A stretch of 13,478 bases of DNA from an uncultured Paludibacter sp. (GTDB taxonomy: Bacteria; Bacteroidota; Bacteroidia; Bacteroidales; Paludibacteraceae): contig CALCBD010000024.1 in NCBI GenBank assembly GCA_937897985.1, positions 1 to 13,478 on the forward strand. Reading direction: 5' to 3'. The first letter of the stretch is position 1. Each line of letters opens with the position of its first letter. This document shows positions 1-7,399 of the stretch, one piece after another. Position numbers and translations under genes: made by a program. The notes beneath the pieces were generated by a model. That model saw only the letters and a program-made list of their open reading frames with translations, was not told the origin of the DNA and ran no database searches.

Positions 1-16
1 ATAGCCGCCGTTTTTT

Positions 17-54
17 AAAAATCCCCGATTACTTTATTGTAGTCGGGGATTTTT
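17..54 (+). terminator. Rho-independent terminator hairpin near the left edge
   Basis: The arms at 17-32 and 39-54 pair over 16 positions, with one G-T wobble, around the 6-nt loop TTTATT. The core is ATCCCCGA/TCGGGGAT. A run of seven T (50-56) follows on the plus strand, so it most likely ends a plus-strand gene lying left of the window. Read on the minus strand, the T run is inside the stem and is followed by A residues. It could still help stop the minus-strand DUF3857 transcript that ends at 182, but less convincingly. Confidence 0.8.
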
Positions 55-181
55 TTGTTCAAACCATTCTTTTCGCTAAAACAGGGCTTCAATGTAAATT
101 TTACAGACCGATAAACGGTAGACGATAACAAGAAGATAAGTAAACCAACATACGAAAGAACTGTACCTTCTGATGAAGAAT

Positions 182-2113
182 TTAAATTGCGGTTAACTGT
201 ATCATTGCCCCATCTGCTAAAACCACCTGTTCGGCAAAGTTCCGGAATTCATCGTAATCTGAAACCGGGTAATGTCCGTTATACAATTCATAATTTCTTT
301 CAAAGATAATGCTGTCGTTCCCGATTATCAGTTTATTTTTGTATTTACCAAACTTTGTTTCAATGTTTTTATCTTCAGTTTTTCCTGATACATTGTAACC
401 TTCGGGCAAATGAAATATATATCTGCACTTTTCCATTGATGGTCTTCTGACATAGATATCGGATTTTCGCTGGCGATTTTTTTCAGGAACTTTGATTGTA
501 CTATTTAAAAAGTTTAATGGTAAAATATAGGTTTTTTCATTCAATTTACGGACATAATTTTTAAAAATTATATTGATTTTTTCGTCGAACGATGGTGTAA
601 TGTCTTTGTTTTCAGTGTAATTGAAATTTAGCAATGTAAATGAAGGCACTTTTATGGTTTGTAATACCATTTTTTCTTTTCTGTTGTTATCGGCCAGAAA
701 AACAGGTAAAATCTCTTCGTATTTTAATCCTTTATACTGAGTACACATTTCAGCTTTTCCTGTTTCAATATTTTCGAATTGAATGTTGAAATTCCTGATT
801 GTACAATTTTCGTCAATTTTATACTTCCGGGTATTAACCAATTTGCTGCTGTCTCCTTCGATAAGTAAAGCCTTGCGGTTGTCGGTAAAATCACCGTTAA
901 AGCCAAACGGCATTCGCTGACTTGTACACTCAAGCCATAATGTATCCCTTTGCGTTGGAACACAGATTATTGCGTGATTAAATCTGCTTGATGGGAATGT
1001 CTCATCAATTTCATCTGCATCACTTCCGGCTCTGATCAGACAATAGTTTGATTTTATTCCTATTGCTTTTAAAAGTGCTTTTGTGTAATTCGACAGTGCT
1101 TTACAGTCGCCATAAGATGTTTTATCGACTGTAGAAGCATCGAAGGGCTCGAATCCTCCTATTCCGATTTGAATACTTACATAACGGGTTTTTTGTTGCA
1201 TAAATTCATAAACCTTATGAATTTTCTCCTGTTCGGTTTTACATTCAGCAGTTAATTCTTTTATTTTTGCAATTGTCGGTTCCGGCAGAATATCTTTTCC
1301 ATCGTTCAGACTGTTAACCCAGCTTCCCAAATCACTCCAGTTTTTCAATGAGCCTTTTGTGTTTTTCATTGTGAAATTTTCGGTACTGAATACAATTAGT
1401 GGAATTTGCGGCTTTGTATAATCACTGTAATCTTCATGTCGTACTGCCATTAAGTCGATGACGTTCAAGCTATAAACATCTCCTTTTTCTGTCGGGGTTT
1501 TTGTTAATTGTTCTTTTATATTATATTGTTTGTAATTTAGTTTAAAACCAGCCGGTACTTTCACAATGCAGGATGCCAACTGATATGATGTATTGAAATT
1601 ATTTAATTCCCAATCAGGAAAAAACAAAGTTTGTTTATGTTCTATTGTATAATTGTATTCCACTGTGAATGGAAAAATCCTGTATTTCGGATCAAGAAAT
1701 TTTACCCTGTTGTCAGTATACAGTGAACCACCATCTATAGCACTATGGTCGATTATATCGCTGTATGTGAGGTTTTTGACCTTTACACCTTCTGAATTAT
1801 AAAGTTTTCCGCGGAATGATGTAAGGCTTTGCATTGAGTTTACTGCTGTACCGAAATAAGCATCTTTTTCACCGTTTTCGTTCAATATAGTTATAACCAG
1901 TGAGATATTTTCGGTTATAGATTTCCCGGAATTGTAAGTTATTTCGGATTTAAAGAATCTAATGACCGTATGTGCATTTTCCTTTAAAGCAGGTGGAATG
2001 TCCGATATCGGGTAAATTGCTTCGGCTGACAGAAAAGAAAAGAAATTTAGAAATATGAATTGAGCAATGAGTATTCTTAACCCTGTTTTTTGTCTGATAA
2101 ATAAATGTTTCAT
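182..2113 (-). CDS. Exported DUF3857 / transglutaminase-like protein, catalytic Cys and His present
   Basis: A 643-residue protein with an N-terminal signal peptide (hydrophobic stretch about 12-30, plausible cleavage after SAEA). The N-terminal half (about 50-250) is a DUF3857-type beta-rich region. A transglutaminase-like core follows at about 290-400. Its nucleophile motif YGDCKALS places Cys337, and FNHAI places His380. The third position lies in LECTSQ, with Glu395 where many members have Asp. A beta-rich C-terminal region completes the protein. Members of this family in Bacteroidota are periplasmic or surface proteins, usually without a known substrate, and protease-like or crosslinking activity is only inferred from the fold. 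The start follows an AT-rich leader without Shine-Dalgarno and directly precedes the signal peptide. The 128-nt gap from the paralog upstream on this strand shows neither terminator nor a CAAAnnTA (reverse -7) match, so co-transcription with it is likely. Confidence 0.85.
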   Translation of the reverse strand: MKHLFIRQKTGLRILIAQFIFLNFFSFLSAEAIYPISDIPPALKENAHTVIRFFKSEITYNSGKSITENISLVITILNENGEKDAYFGTAVNSMQSLTSFRGKLYNSEGVKVKNLTYSDIIDHSAIDGGSLYTDNRVKFLDPKYRIFPFTVEYNYTIEHKQTLFFPDWELNNFNTSYQLASCIVKVPAGFKLNYKQYNIKEQLTKTPTEKGDVYSLNVIDLMAVRHEDYSDYTKPQIPLIVFSTENFTMKNTKGSLKNWSDLGSWVNSLNDGKDILPEPTIAKIKELTAECKTEQEKIHKVYEFMQQKTRYVSIQIGIGGFEPFDASTVDKTSYGDCKALSNYTKALLKAIGIKSNYCLIRAGSDADEIDETFPSSRFNHAIICVPTQRDTLWLECTSQRMPFGFNGDFTDNRKALLIEGDSSKLVNTRKYKIDENCTIRNFNIQFENIETGKAEMCTQYKGLKYEEILPVFLADNNRKEKMVLQTIKVPSFTLLNFNYTENKDITPSFDEKINIIFKNYVRKLNEKTYILPLNFLNSTIKVPEKNRQRKSDIYVRRPSMEKCRYIFHLPEGYNVSGKTEDKNIETKFGKYKNKLIIGNDSIIFERNYELYNGHYPVSDYDEFRNFAEQVVLADGAMIQLTAI

Positions 2114-2241
2114 TTGTTTAAAGTTAATTTTTTTGAAAAACGCTATTAATTTTTTATATTTCTGTAATACAGGTATTTGTGGATTTGAATTTCATGAATA
2201 ATTAAGCTTCTTAGGCATGATGATTAAAAATTATGTTCTTA

Positions 2242-4221
2242 TTATATTTTTTTTAATGATATCATCTCCGATTGCTTTTTGACAAGTTCATTGTATAAAG
2301 ATTTTAATTCTTTATATTCGGTAGTATAATATATTGGTTTCTTTATATTTAATTTGAACAGGATTTGAATTAAATTTTCGTTTACATTTGTCTGCATCTG
2401 AAAATTTGCAGTTTGATTCTGCAGTACCATTTTGATATTCTTAGGTAATTGATCAACTGTATAACCTGCAGGAATTTCAATATTAATAACGTCGGTTATT
2501 TCTGAAGGGTATTTAAAATCAACCGGATAAAGTCTGTCCTCAATTTTAAACGGATTTTCTTCCAACTTATTGAAAATGATAGGGTTGAAAAGTAATTTGT
2601 CATTTAATATAATTGAATGATTTTTATATTCAACTTCAAATTTTTCGATTACAGGATTTTGGAGGCTGTCAATATTCAGGCATGAATGGTTAATGACTGA
2701 CAGTCCCGGATGTTTTTTCTCAAAGTCCTGAAGATATTCGGCTTCGGAGTTAAATGATTTATAATTAATGCGTTGGTTAAGAGCTGAGTAATCAAATCCG
2801 GTAATATTCAATTCTCCGATCAGACTTCCATCTTCCTTCAGCTTAAAGTTGGCAAGATTGAAACATTTATTTTTTTTCTCCGGAATAAGGTCAATCCAAC
2901 TGAATTCTTCCTTATTCATCAAAAATCCTTTCTCATTAAGAGCCCTTTCGGGCAATATGCCTGCAGGGAGGTACTTTTCGGTGGCGTCAAGGAGGTAATT
3001 TTTCTGATCGATAGTTGCCTGAACAATAACATAATTAAATTTGGACAGACTTGCCGAAAAAACGGGTAATGTCCCATTGTCACGTGTACTCAGAATTACC
3101 GGATATGCTTCAATCCCAAGTTTATGAAGTAAAATCAGTAAACTTAAATTTATTTCAGCTGAATTTCCGAGTTTTTTGCTGAAAGCATATTCAAGTCCTT
3201 CACGCGAAATCCAGACAGATGACTGTTCGTTCCATTTAATGTGCTCTTTTATAGCCTTATAGGCTGAGTTCATGTTATCAATAGCTGATTGATTATTCTG
3301 TTTAATTTCGTTTTTGATGCTGTTAAGAAATAAATTCAGACTTTCAATTTTACGTCCGAAATCATCATCATTGTTAAAAGTTTGTGCTACAGCTTTCCAT
3401 GAAGTGGCATATTCTTTATAATAGATGCCGGGTACGTTGATACTTTCAACTTCAAAATTAAACCTGGCCATATAATTATCAATGTTGTTGATATATGGTT
3501 CGGGAACAAAAGCAGGAACGTCTTTAGCCACCCAACGGTTCGATTCGTTAACAGCCAGTTGAATATATCCTACATAATTTTTTTTGAAATTAATAAATTG
3601 GTTGTTGTCGATGATAATTTCACTCCATTTGATAGGAATTGTACTTTGAAAACTCCAGTAATACGGGAATCCATCGTAGTAAAACTCAACATCGATGACC
3701 GAACCTGCCTTCACGTTAGGCATGGCTACTCTTGCCCTGTACAGGTCTTTCATTACTCTTTCGATGAAAATGCCTTCTTTACCAAGTTTGGTTACTACCG
3801 GAACTCCGTTTTCGAGATTAACCGTTTGTCCTTTTACATTTGTTTTTTCGGCCGCCGGAACATAAAAGTTTCCCTGCGATTTTCCTTCTTCCTTCAGGAT
3901 TTTAATGCGTACCTGATGTACAAACTGAAAGCGGGCAGGATTAAAATATCCGTACTGACATAGTATCACTGCTGATGCGCTTGAATCGGCCGGATATACT
4001 TTCATTTCCAGATCCGACTGATCAACTTTGCCGAATTTCATGGGTTCTTTAGCACCAAAAACAGGATGAACAGCCAGGATTAAAAATAAAACGAACAGTT
4101 TACTTTTTTTAAACTGTGGCTTTGAGTGAAGCTGATGGATTGATTTTACCGAAAAATTCGGTGTCGGAATTGAATGGAGGGTCGTGACGTTGTAAATCAC
4201 CCGGGATAAATTGTTTGCCAT
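2242..4221 (-). CDS. Exported DUF3857 / transglutaminase-like paralog lacking the catalytic Cys and His
   Basis: A 659-residue protein with the same architecture as its downstream neighbour: an export signal, a DUF3857 region (about 70-280), a transglutaminase-like domain (about 310-420) and a beta-rich C-terminal part. In the core, the nucleophile motif reads LGNSAEIN, with Ser354 where Cys is expected. The His position reads KFNYVIV, with Tyr397. The Asp motif LLDATE (Asp412) is retained. This suggests a non-catalytic, perhaps binding or regulatory, paralog. I recall similar Ser-containing DUF3857 proteins in other Bacteroidota, so the loss is probably ancient. The N-terminus is odd: about 37 polar residues precede the KKSK-plus-hydrophobic export segment (38-56). 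No in-frame ATG, GTG or TTG is apparent next to that segment, and a good promoter ends about 30 nt upstream of 4221. I therefore keep this start with moderate confidence. Confidence 0.82.
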   Translation of the reverse strand: MANNLSRVIYNVTTLHSIPTPNFSVKSIHQLHSKPQFKKSKLFVLFLILAVHPVFGAKEPMKFGKVDQSDLEMKVYPADSSASAVILCQYGYFNPARFQFVHQVRIKILKEEGKSQGNFYVPAAEKTNVKGQTVNLENGVPVVTKLGKEGIFIERVMKDLYRARVAMPNVKAGSVIDVEFYYDGFPYYWSFQSTIPIKWSEIIIDNNQFINFKKNYVGYIQLAVNESNRWVAKDVPAFVPEPYINNIDNYMARFNFEVESINVPGIYYKEYATSWKAVAQTFNNDDDFGRKIESLNLFLNSIKNEIKQNNQSAIDNMNSAYKAIKEHIKWNEQSSVWISREGLEYAFSKKLGNSAEINLSLLILLHKLGIEAYPVILSTRDNGTLPVFSASLSKFNYVIVQATIDQKNYLLDATEKYLPAGILPERALNEKGFLMNKEEFSWIDLIPEKKNKCFNLANFKLKEDGSLIGELNITGFDYSALNQRINYKSFNSEAEYLQDFEKKHPGLSVINHSCLNIDSLQNPVIEKFEVEYKNHSIILNDKLLFNPIIFNKLEENPFKIEDRLYPVDFKYPSEITDVINIEIPAGYTVDQLPKNIKMVLQNQTANFQMQTNVNENLIQILFKLNIKKPIYYTTEYKELKSLYNELVKKQSEMISLKKI

Positions 4222-4250
4222 AATATTGTTTTTTTGGTTAAATGATTGCG

Positions 4251-4281
4251 CAAATATAGCTTAAAAAGTTTATGGTTCAAT
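4251..4281 (-). promoter_or_regulatory. Bacteroidota-type promoter for the DUF3857 gene pair
   Basis: On the minus strand the -7 element TATATTTG (4258 down to 4251) matches TAnnTTTG perfectly. A -33 TTG core (4280 down to 4278, preceded by A) lies 19 nt upstream, within the usual spacing. The predicted transcript starts near 4244, about 20 nt before the ATG at 4221. This also supports the unusually long N-terminus of that protein. Confidence 0.62.
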
Positions 4282-4403
4282 TTTTTCAGTATAATTTAAT
4301 GTATATTAACATAATTATATATGTATTTGTTTGTTTAACGAAAAAATCAGTCAACATTATTTTTAATTATTTGAAGCAGCACCGAAAACTATTGAGATGA
4401 AAT

Positions 4404-4440
4404 AAAAAAAGCCCGCAAATGCCTGTGACAGCAGATGCGG
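4404..4440 (-). terminator. Rho-independent terminator after threonine aldolase
   Basis: On the minus strand CCGCATCTGC (4440-4431) pairs with GCATTTGCGG (4422-4413): five outer pairs, a 2x2 internal mismatch, then three inner pairs around an 8-nt loop. GGC and seven T residues (complement of 4404-4410) follow. It lies about 117 nt past the aldolase stop codon. Confidence 0.68.
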
Positions 4441-4556
4441 ACAAAGTTTTTACCGTATTTAAGAATCAGATAATTGAATAATCAGTAATATCAACCGGAT
4501 TTATTTCCGTAATAAACCTCAGAATGAAAGTCTTACTTTAATAAGTAGTCAGATAA

Positions 4557-5579
4557 TCAGGTGCTTAGTATTTGTTTTAATGTCGATACAAAGTCCATAA
4601 CCTCTTCTTCGGAAGTATCAAACGAACACATCCATCTGAGTTCGGTAGTCTGTTCGTCCCAGGTATAAAATCTGTATTTTGAGCGTAAAATTTCAATTGC
4701 ATGAGCCGGAATTATGGCAAAAACAGCATTTGCATCCACATTTTGAGTGATTTTAACACCCTTAATTTTTTTTACTTCACCGGCAAGCAAACCCGCCAAT
4801 CGATTGGAATGCATAGCCATTTCTTTCCATAAATCGTTGGTAAGCAGAGCAATAAATTGTGCAGCAATAAACCGGTTTTTTGAAAAGAGCTGAGCAGTTT
4901 GTTTTTGAAAGTAGGGTGCATTATCAACTAAATTTTCGTTGAAAATTAAAACTGCTTCACCTATCATAAGTCCGTTTTTTGTTCCCCCAAAACTCATAAT
5001 GTCCACTCCGCAGCCAACTGTAGCTTCTTTTAAGCCAACTCCGAGTGCTGCTACAGCATTCGATATTCTTGCACCATCCATGTGTAAATACATATTGTTA
5101 CGGTGGGCAAAACTACTGAGTTCTTTTAATTCGCTGATGCTGTATACCGTACCAAGTTCGGTGCTCTGACTGATTGAGATAACTTTTGGCTGAGTATTAT
5201 GTACATTTCCGATTCTTGTCAGATAAGGTCTGATAAGTTCGGGGGTTAATTTACCATTTTCGGTTTTTATTGTAAGCAGCGAACTTCCGGTTTGATGTGT
5301 AGGAGCACCACATTCATCCGAATTAATGTGAGCAGTTTCAGCACAAACCACAGCCTGAAATGGTAAAGTGCAGCATTTGAGGCTGATAATGTTGGCGCCG
5401 GTACCGTTAAAAGCATAAAGTACTTTTACTTTGCCAAAAATATTATTGAAGAGTTGATTTGCTTTTTCAGTATATTCATCATCGCCATACGATATCTCGT
5501 GATTTGAATTGGCATTTTGTATGGCTTTTAATATTTCAGGATGTATTCCTGAATAATTATCACTTGCGAAACTTTTCAT
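4557..5579 (-). CDS. ltaE: Low-specificity L-threonine aldolase (PLP-dependent)
   Basis: A 340-residue, fold-type I PLP enzyme of the threonine aldolase / beta-eliminating lyase family, expected to cleave L-threonine or L-allo-threonine to glycine and acetaldehyde in the cytoplasm. The N-terminus SFASDNYSGIHPE is typical. Visible motifs are GTGAN (59-63, phosphate binding), His84 in ETAHI (stacking on the cofactor), HMDGAR (166-171, Asp168 to the pyridine nitrogen) and SFGGTKNG (Lys201, Schiff-base lysine). Length is normal for the family. It starts 45 nt after the PUR-family gene on the same strand, with no recognisable promoter in the gap, so the two are probably co-transcribed. A 7-bp inverted repeat sits 12 nt before its ATG. 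Stereospecificity cannot be read from the sequence, and the gene symbol follows the E. coli homolog. Confidence 0.9.
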   Translation of the reverse strand: MKSFASDNYSGIHPEILKAIQNANSNHEISYGDDEYTEKANQLFNNIFGKVKVLYAFNGTGANIISLKCCTLPFQAVVCAETAHINSDECGAPTHQTGSSLLTIKTENGKLTPELIRPYLTRIGNVHNTQPKVISISQSTELGTVYSISELKELSSFAHRNNMYLHMDGARISNAVAALGVGLKEATVGCGVDIMSFGGTKNGLMIGEAVLIFNENLVDNAPYFQKQTAQLFSKNRFIAAQFIALLTNDLWKEMAMHSNRLAGLLAGEVKKIKGVKITQNVDANAVFAIIPAHAIEILRSKYRFYTWDEQTTELRWMCSFDTSEEEVMDFVSTLKQILST

Positions 5580-5591
5580 TATATTGTAACT

Positions 5592-5622
5592 TCAACCGCC
5601 GGAATAACAGGTTTCCGGTTGA
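5592..5622 (-). promoter_or_regulatory. Intercistronic hairpin between the PUR gene and ltaE
   Basis: TCAACCG (5592-5598) and CGGTTGA (5616-5622) are a perfect 7-bp inverted repeat with a 17-nt spacer. The overlapping pair CCGGA/TCCGG (5599-5603, 5614-5618) could form an alternative stem. It starts immediately after the PUR stop codon and ends 12 nt before the ltaE ATG. No T run follows on the minus strand, so it is not a classic terminator. A role in mRNA stability or ltaE translation is inference. Confidence 0.4.
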
Positions 5623-5624
5623 TT

Positions 5625-6020
5625 TCAAAATTTAAATTTGTCAAAAAAGCTTTTAGGTTTGATTTCTTCTGTTTCCTGCGGCTCAATATTTTCTTTCTCA
5701 AAACTGATGGTTTTATCCTCACGCTGAGGTGCTTCACCTTGTTCCCGTTTGATAAAACTTACAACGTCTTCGAGTCCTTCAATAAATTTGTCGAAATCTT
5801 CCTTGTAAAGAAATATTTTATGTTTTTCGTAAGTTACCTGTAAATCATCCTCATTACCAACAACTTTCTTCTTGCTTTCAGTAATTGCTAAAAACAAATC
5901 CTCGTTCCGGCTTTTCTTAACATCTAAATAGTAAATTCTTTTTCCGGCTTTAATTGCTTTTGAATAAATAATTTCACTTTCTTTTTTTTCGAATTCTGAT
6001 TTTTTCTTATCTACTTCCAT
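5625..6020 (-). CDS. PUR-alpha-like (DUF3276) DNA/RNA-binding protein
   Basis: A 131-residue protein of the bacterial PUR family (DUF3276). The PUR repeat spans about 16-95: a beta strand SEIIYSKAIKAGKRIYYLDV, basic turn KKSRNEDLFLAITESKK, then YEKHKIFLYKEDFDKFIEGL forming the last strand and helix. The first 15 residues are highly charged. The tail (96-131) is acidic and low in complexity until a terminal SFFDKFKF, and is probably disordered. Family knowledge: PUR domains bind single-stranded nucleic acid, and Borrelia BpuR binds DNA and RNA and autoregulates. The Bacteroidota members are largely uncharacterised. No nuclease or other enzymatic motif is present. It heads a likely two-gene transcript with ltaE and is divergent from nusB. 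A long, AT-rich leader contains a 10-bp inverted repeat. Confidence 0.85.
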   Translation of the reverse strand: MEVDKKKSEFEKKESEIIYSKAIKAGKRIYYLDVKKSRNEDLFLAITESKKKVVGNEDDLQVTYEKHKIFLYKEDFDKFIEGLEDVVSFIKREQGEAPQREDKTISFEKENIEPQETEEIKPKSFFDKFKF

Positions 6021-6056
6021 AATTTCAAATGGTTTTTGTTATTGGTTTAAATATCA

Positions 6057-6091
6057 AACGATTAAATTTTTTTTATTTTGCTTTAATCGTT
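6057..6091 (-). repeat. 10-bp inverted repeat in the leader of the PUR gene
   Basis: AACGATTAAA (6057-6066) and TTTAATCGTT (6082-6091) are perfect inverted copies separated by a 15-nt, T-rich spacer. The nearer arm ends 36 nt upstream of the PUR ATG. On the minus-strand transcript this could fold as an AU-rich stem-loop, and on DNA it could be an operator for a dimeric regulator. Autoregulation by the PUR protein is a guess. Confidence 0.45.
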
Positions 6092-6189
6092 GAGCCCTCA
6101 AATTTCAGTATTTTTTTTGAATCTATCAAATAAAGTTGAATTTATTTACTGTTTCAGGTTAAAATAATTCTTTATCAACTGATTTGTTT

Positions 6190-6197
6190 CAAAAATA
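6190..6197 (-). promoter_or_regulatory. Possible -7 element for the PUR-ltaE transcript
   Basis: On the minus strand this reads TATTTTTG, a full match to TAnnTTTG. No TTG core is seen at the expected distance upstream, and the resulting leader would be about 160 nt, so the call is weak. Confidence 0.28.
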
Positions 6198-6366
6198 TAT
6201 ATTTAAAGCTTAAACTGTAATTTTTTGCATTCGGAAATACCCCATTTCCAACCGGTAAATAAACAGACAAGGATGATATACTGTCCGTTTCTTATGTTTT
6301 CCGGTTTTATAGAGGTCATTCGTAAATTTTCATTCAGATTGTTTTCTTAAATATAATAAAAAGATG

Positions 6367-6374
6367 TACCTTTG
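6367..6374 (+). promoter_or_regulatory. -7 promoter element for nusB
   Basis: TACCTTTG matches the Bacteroidota -7 consensus TAnnTTTG and implies a transcript start near 6380, about 27 nt before the nusB ATG. The nearest TTG (6339-6341) is 25 nt upstream of it, slightly beyond usual spacing, so only the -7 element is called. Confidence 0.5.
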
Positions 6375-6406
6375 CGCCGGATTTTGAAAAGCGTTCTAAA
6401 ATTTTT

Positions 6407-7357
6407 ATGATTAACAGAGTATTATTACGAATTAAGATTATTCAAATCTTATATTCATATTACAAAGGCAATGGGAACTCTGTTCCGGTAGCCGAAAAAG
6501 AGTTGTTTCACAGTATTGAAAGAACTTATGATTTGTATTTTCATTTATTGCAGTTATCCGTTGAAATTACCGATTATGCTGCTTCGCGTATTGAAGCAAA
6601 ACGCAATAAGTTAAGACCCTCCGAAGAAGATTTAAATCCAAATACACGTTTTATTGACAACAGCTTCATCAGTCAGTTGAGGGTAAATACTCAATTCTCG
6701 GAATATCTGACAAAGCAAAAACTTTCGTGGGTTAACAATCAGGATATCGTAAAACATCTTTATGAGGAGCTGATTAAGACTGATTTTTATGAGCAATATA
6801 TGAACGCTGCTTCGGTTGACTACGATGCAGATAAGGATATCTGGCGTAAAATTTTCAAAAAAATCATCCTGCAAAGCGAGGAGCTTGATAGTTCAATCGA
6901 AGATCAGAGCATTTACTGGATTGATGATATAGAAATAGTAATAAGTTTTGTTATCAAAACAATTAAACGTTTTGAATCAAAATCACTTGAACATCAGGAG
7001 CTTTTACCAATGTTTAAGGATATTGAGGATGCTGATTTTGCACGTAAATTACTCCGCGAAGTGCTGACTCATGGTGACGAATATCGCATGATAATTGACG
7101 AAAATACAAAAAACTGGGAACTCGACCGTATTGCATATATGGATATCCTTATTATGCAGGTGGCGATGGCTGAATTGCTTAATTTTCCGACCATACCGGT
7201 GAATGTAACACTGAACGAGTATATCGAAATTGCAAAAAATTACAGTACCGAAAAAAGCGGCCTGTTTATCAACGGAGTACTTGATAATATTGTGGGACAG
7301 TTGAAGAAAGAAAATAAGTTAATAAAGGTGATGATGTTTAGTGACAAAATTAATTAA
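6407..7357 (+). CDS. nusB: Transcription antitermination factor NusB, long Bacteroidota form
   Basis: A 316-residue NusB homolog, about twice the length of E. coli NusB (139 aa). The C-terminal part (about 200-305) is the conserved NusB fold and carries the clearest signature: ELDRIAYMDILIMQVAMAEL, then IPVNVTLNEYIEIAKNYS and FINGVLDNI. The first 20 residues (RVLLRIKIIQILYSYYKG) resemble the first NusB helix. Between them lies an additional, mostly helical region of roughly 150 residues that I do not recognise beyond its occurrence in Bacteroidota homologs. NusB with NusE (S10) binds boxA RNA and promotes antitermination and rRNA processing in the cytoplasm. The gene leads the nusB-yajC-ybbR series. 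The start at 6407 fits the -7 element upstream and the conserved N-terminus. Confidence 0.9.
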   Translation: MINRVLLRIKIIQILYSYYKGNGNSVPVAEKELFHSIERTYDLYFHLLQLSVEITDYAASRIEAKRNKLRPSEEDLNPNTRFIDNSFISQLRVNTQFSEYLTKQKLSWVNNQDIVKHLYEELIKTDFYEQYMNAASVDYDADKDIWRKIFKKIILQSEELDSSIEDQSIYWIDDIEIVISFVIKTIKRFESKSLEHQELLPMFKDIEDADFARKLLREVLTHGDEYRMIIDENTKNWELDRIAYMDILIMQVAMAELLNFPTIPVNVTLNEYIEIAKNYSTEKSGLFINGVLDNIVGQLKKENKLIKVMMFSDKIN

Positions 7358-7399
7358 TATGCTCCAAAAGTGCATTTTATTAATTCCTTCGAAATAAAC

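Larger units (their letters stand above)
4222..4556. other. 335-bp intergenic region between the DUF3857 pair and threonine aldolase
   Basis: This AT-rich spacer holds two recognisable signals, both on the minus strand: the promoter of the upstream DUF3857 gene (4251-4281) and the terminator of the threonine aldolase transcript (4404-4440). The 116 bases between that terminator and the aldolase stop look like an untranslated tail. I see no small gene, tRNA or long repeat here. Confidence 0.6.
6021..6406. other. 386-bp divergent intergenic region between the PUR gene and nusB
   Basis: This AT-rich region separates the minus-strand PUR gene from plus-strand nusB. It holds an inverted repeat near the PUR start (6057-6091), a possible minus-strand -7 element (6190-6197), a small hairpin GGAAAT/ATTTCC (6233-6249) and an imperfect inverted repeat (6261-6270 with 6281-6290, 8 of 9 outer positions paired). 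The nusB -7 element lies at 6367-6374. I find no convincing small protein or known RNA family. Confidence 0.55.

Noticed and set aside
2162..2172. 11-bp palindrome CTGTAATACAG between the two DUF3857 genes
   Set aside because: It is short, in AT-rich sequence, with no T run and no nearby promoter element. There is not enough to call an operator or terminator.
3559..3963. Open frame of 134 codons on the plus strand inside the upstream DUF3857 gene
   Set aside because: It lies fully inside a well-supported gene on the other strand and its translation shows no recognisable domain.
7358..7399. Possible terminator between nusB and yajC
   Set aside because: Only a weak TGC...GCA pairing is visible, with no stable GC stem or T run, so partial read-through from nusB remains likely.
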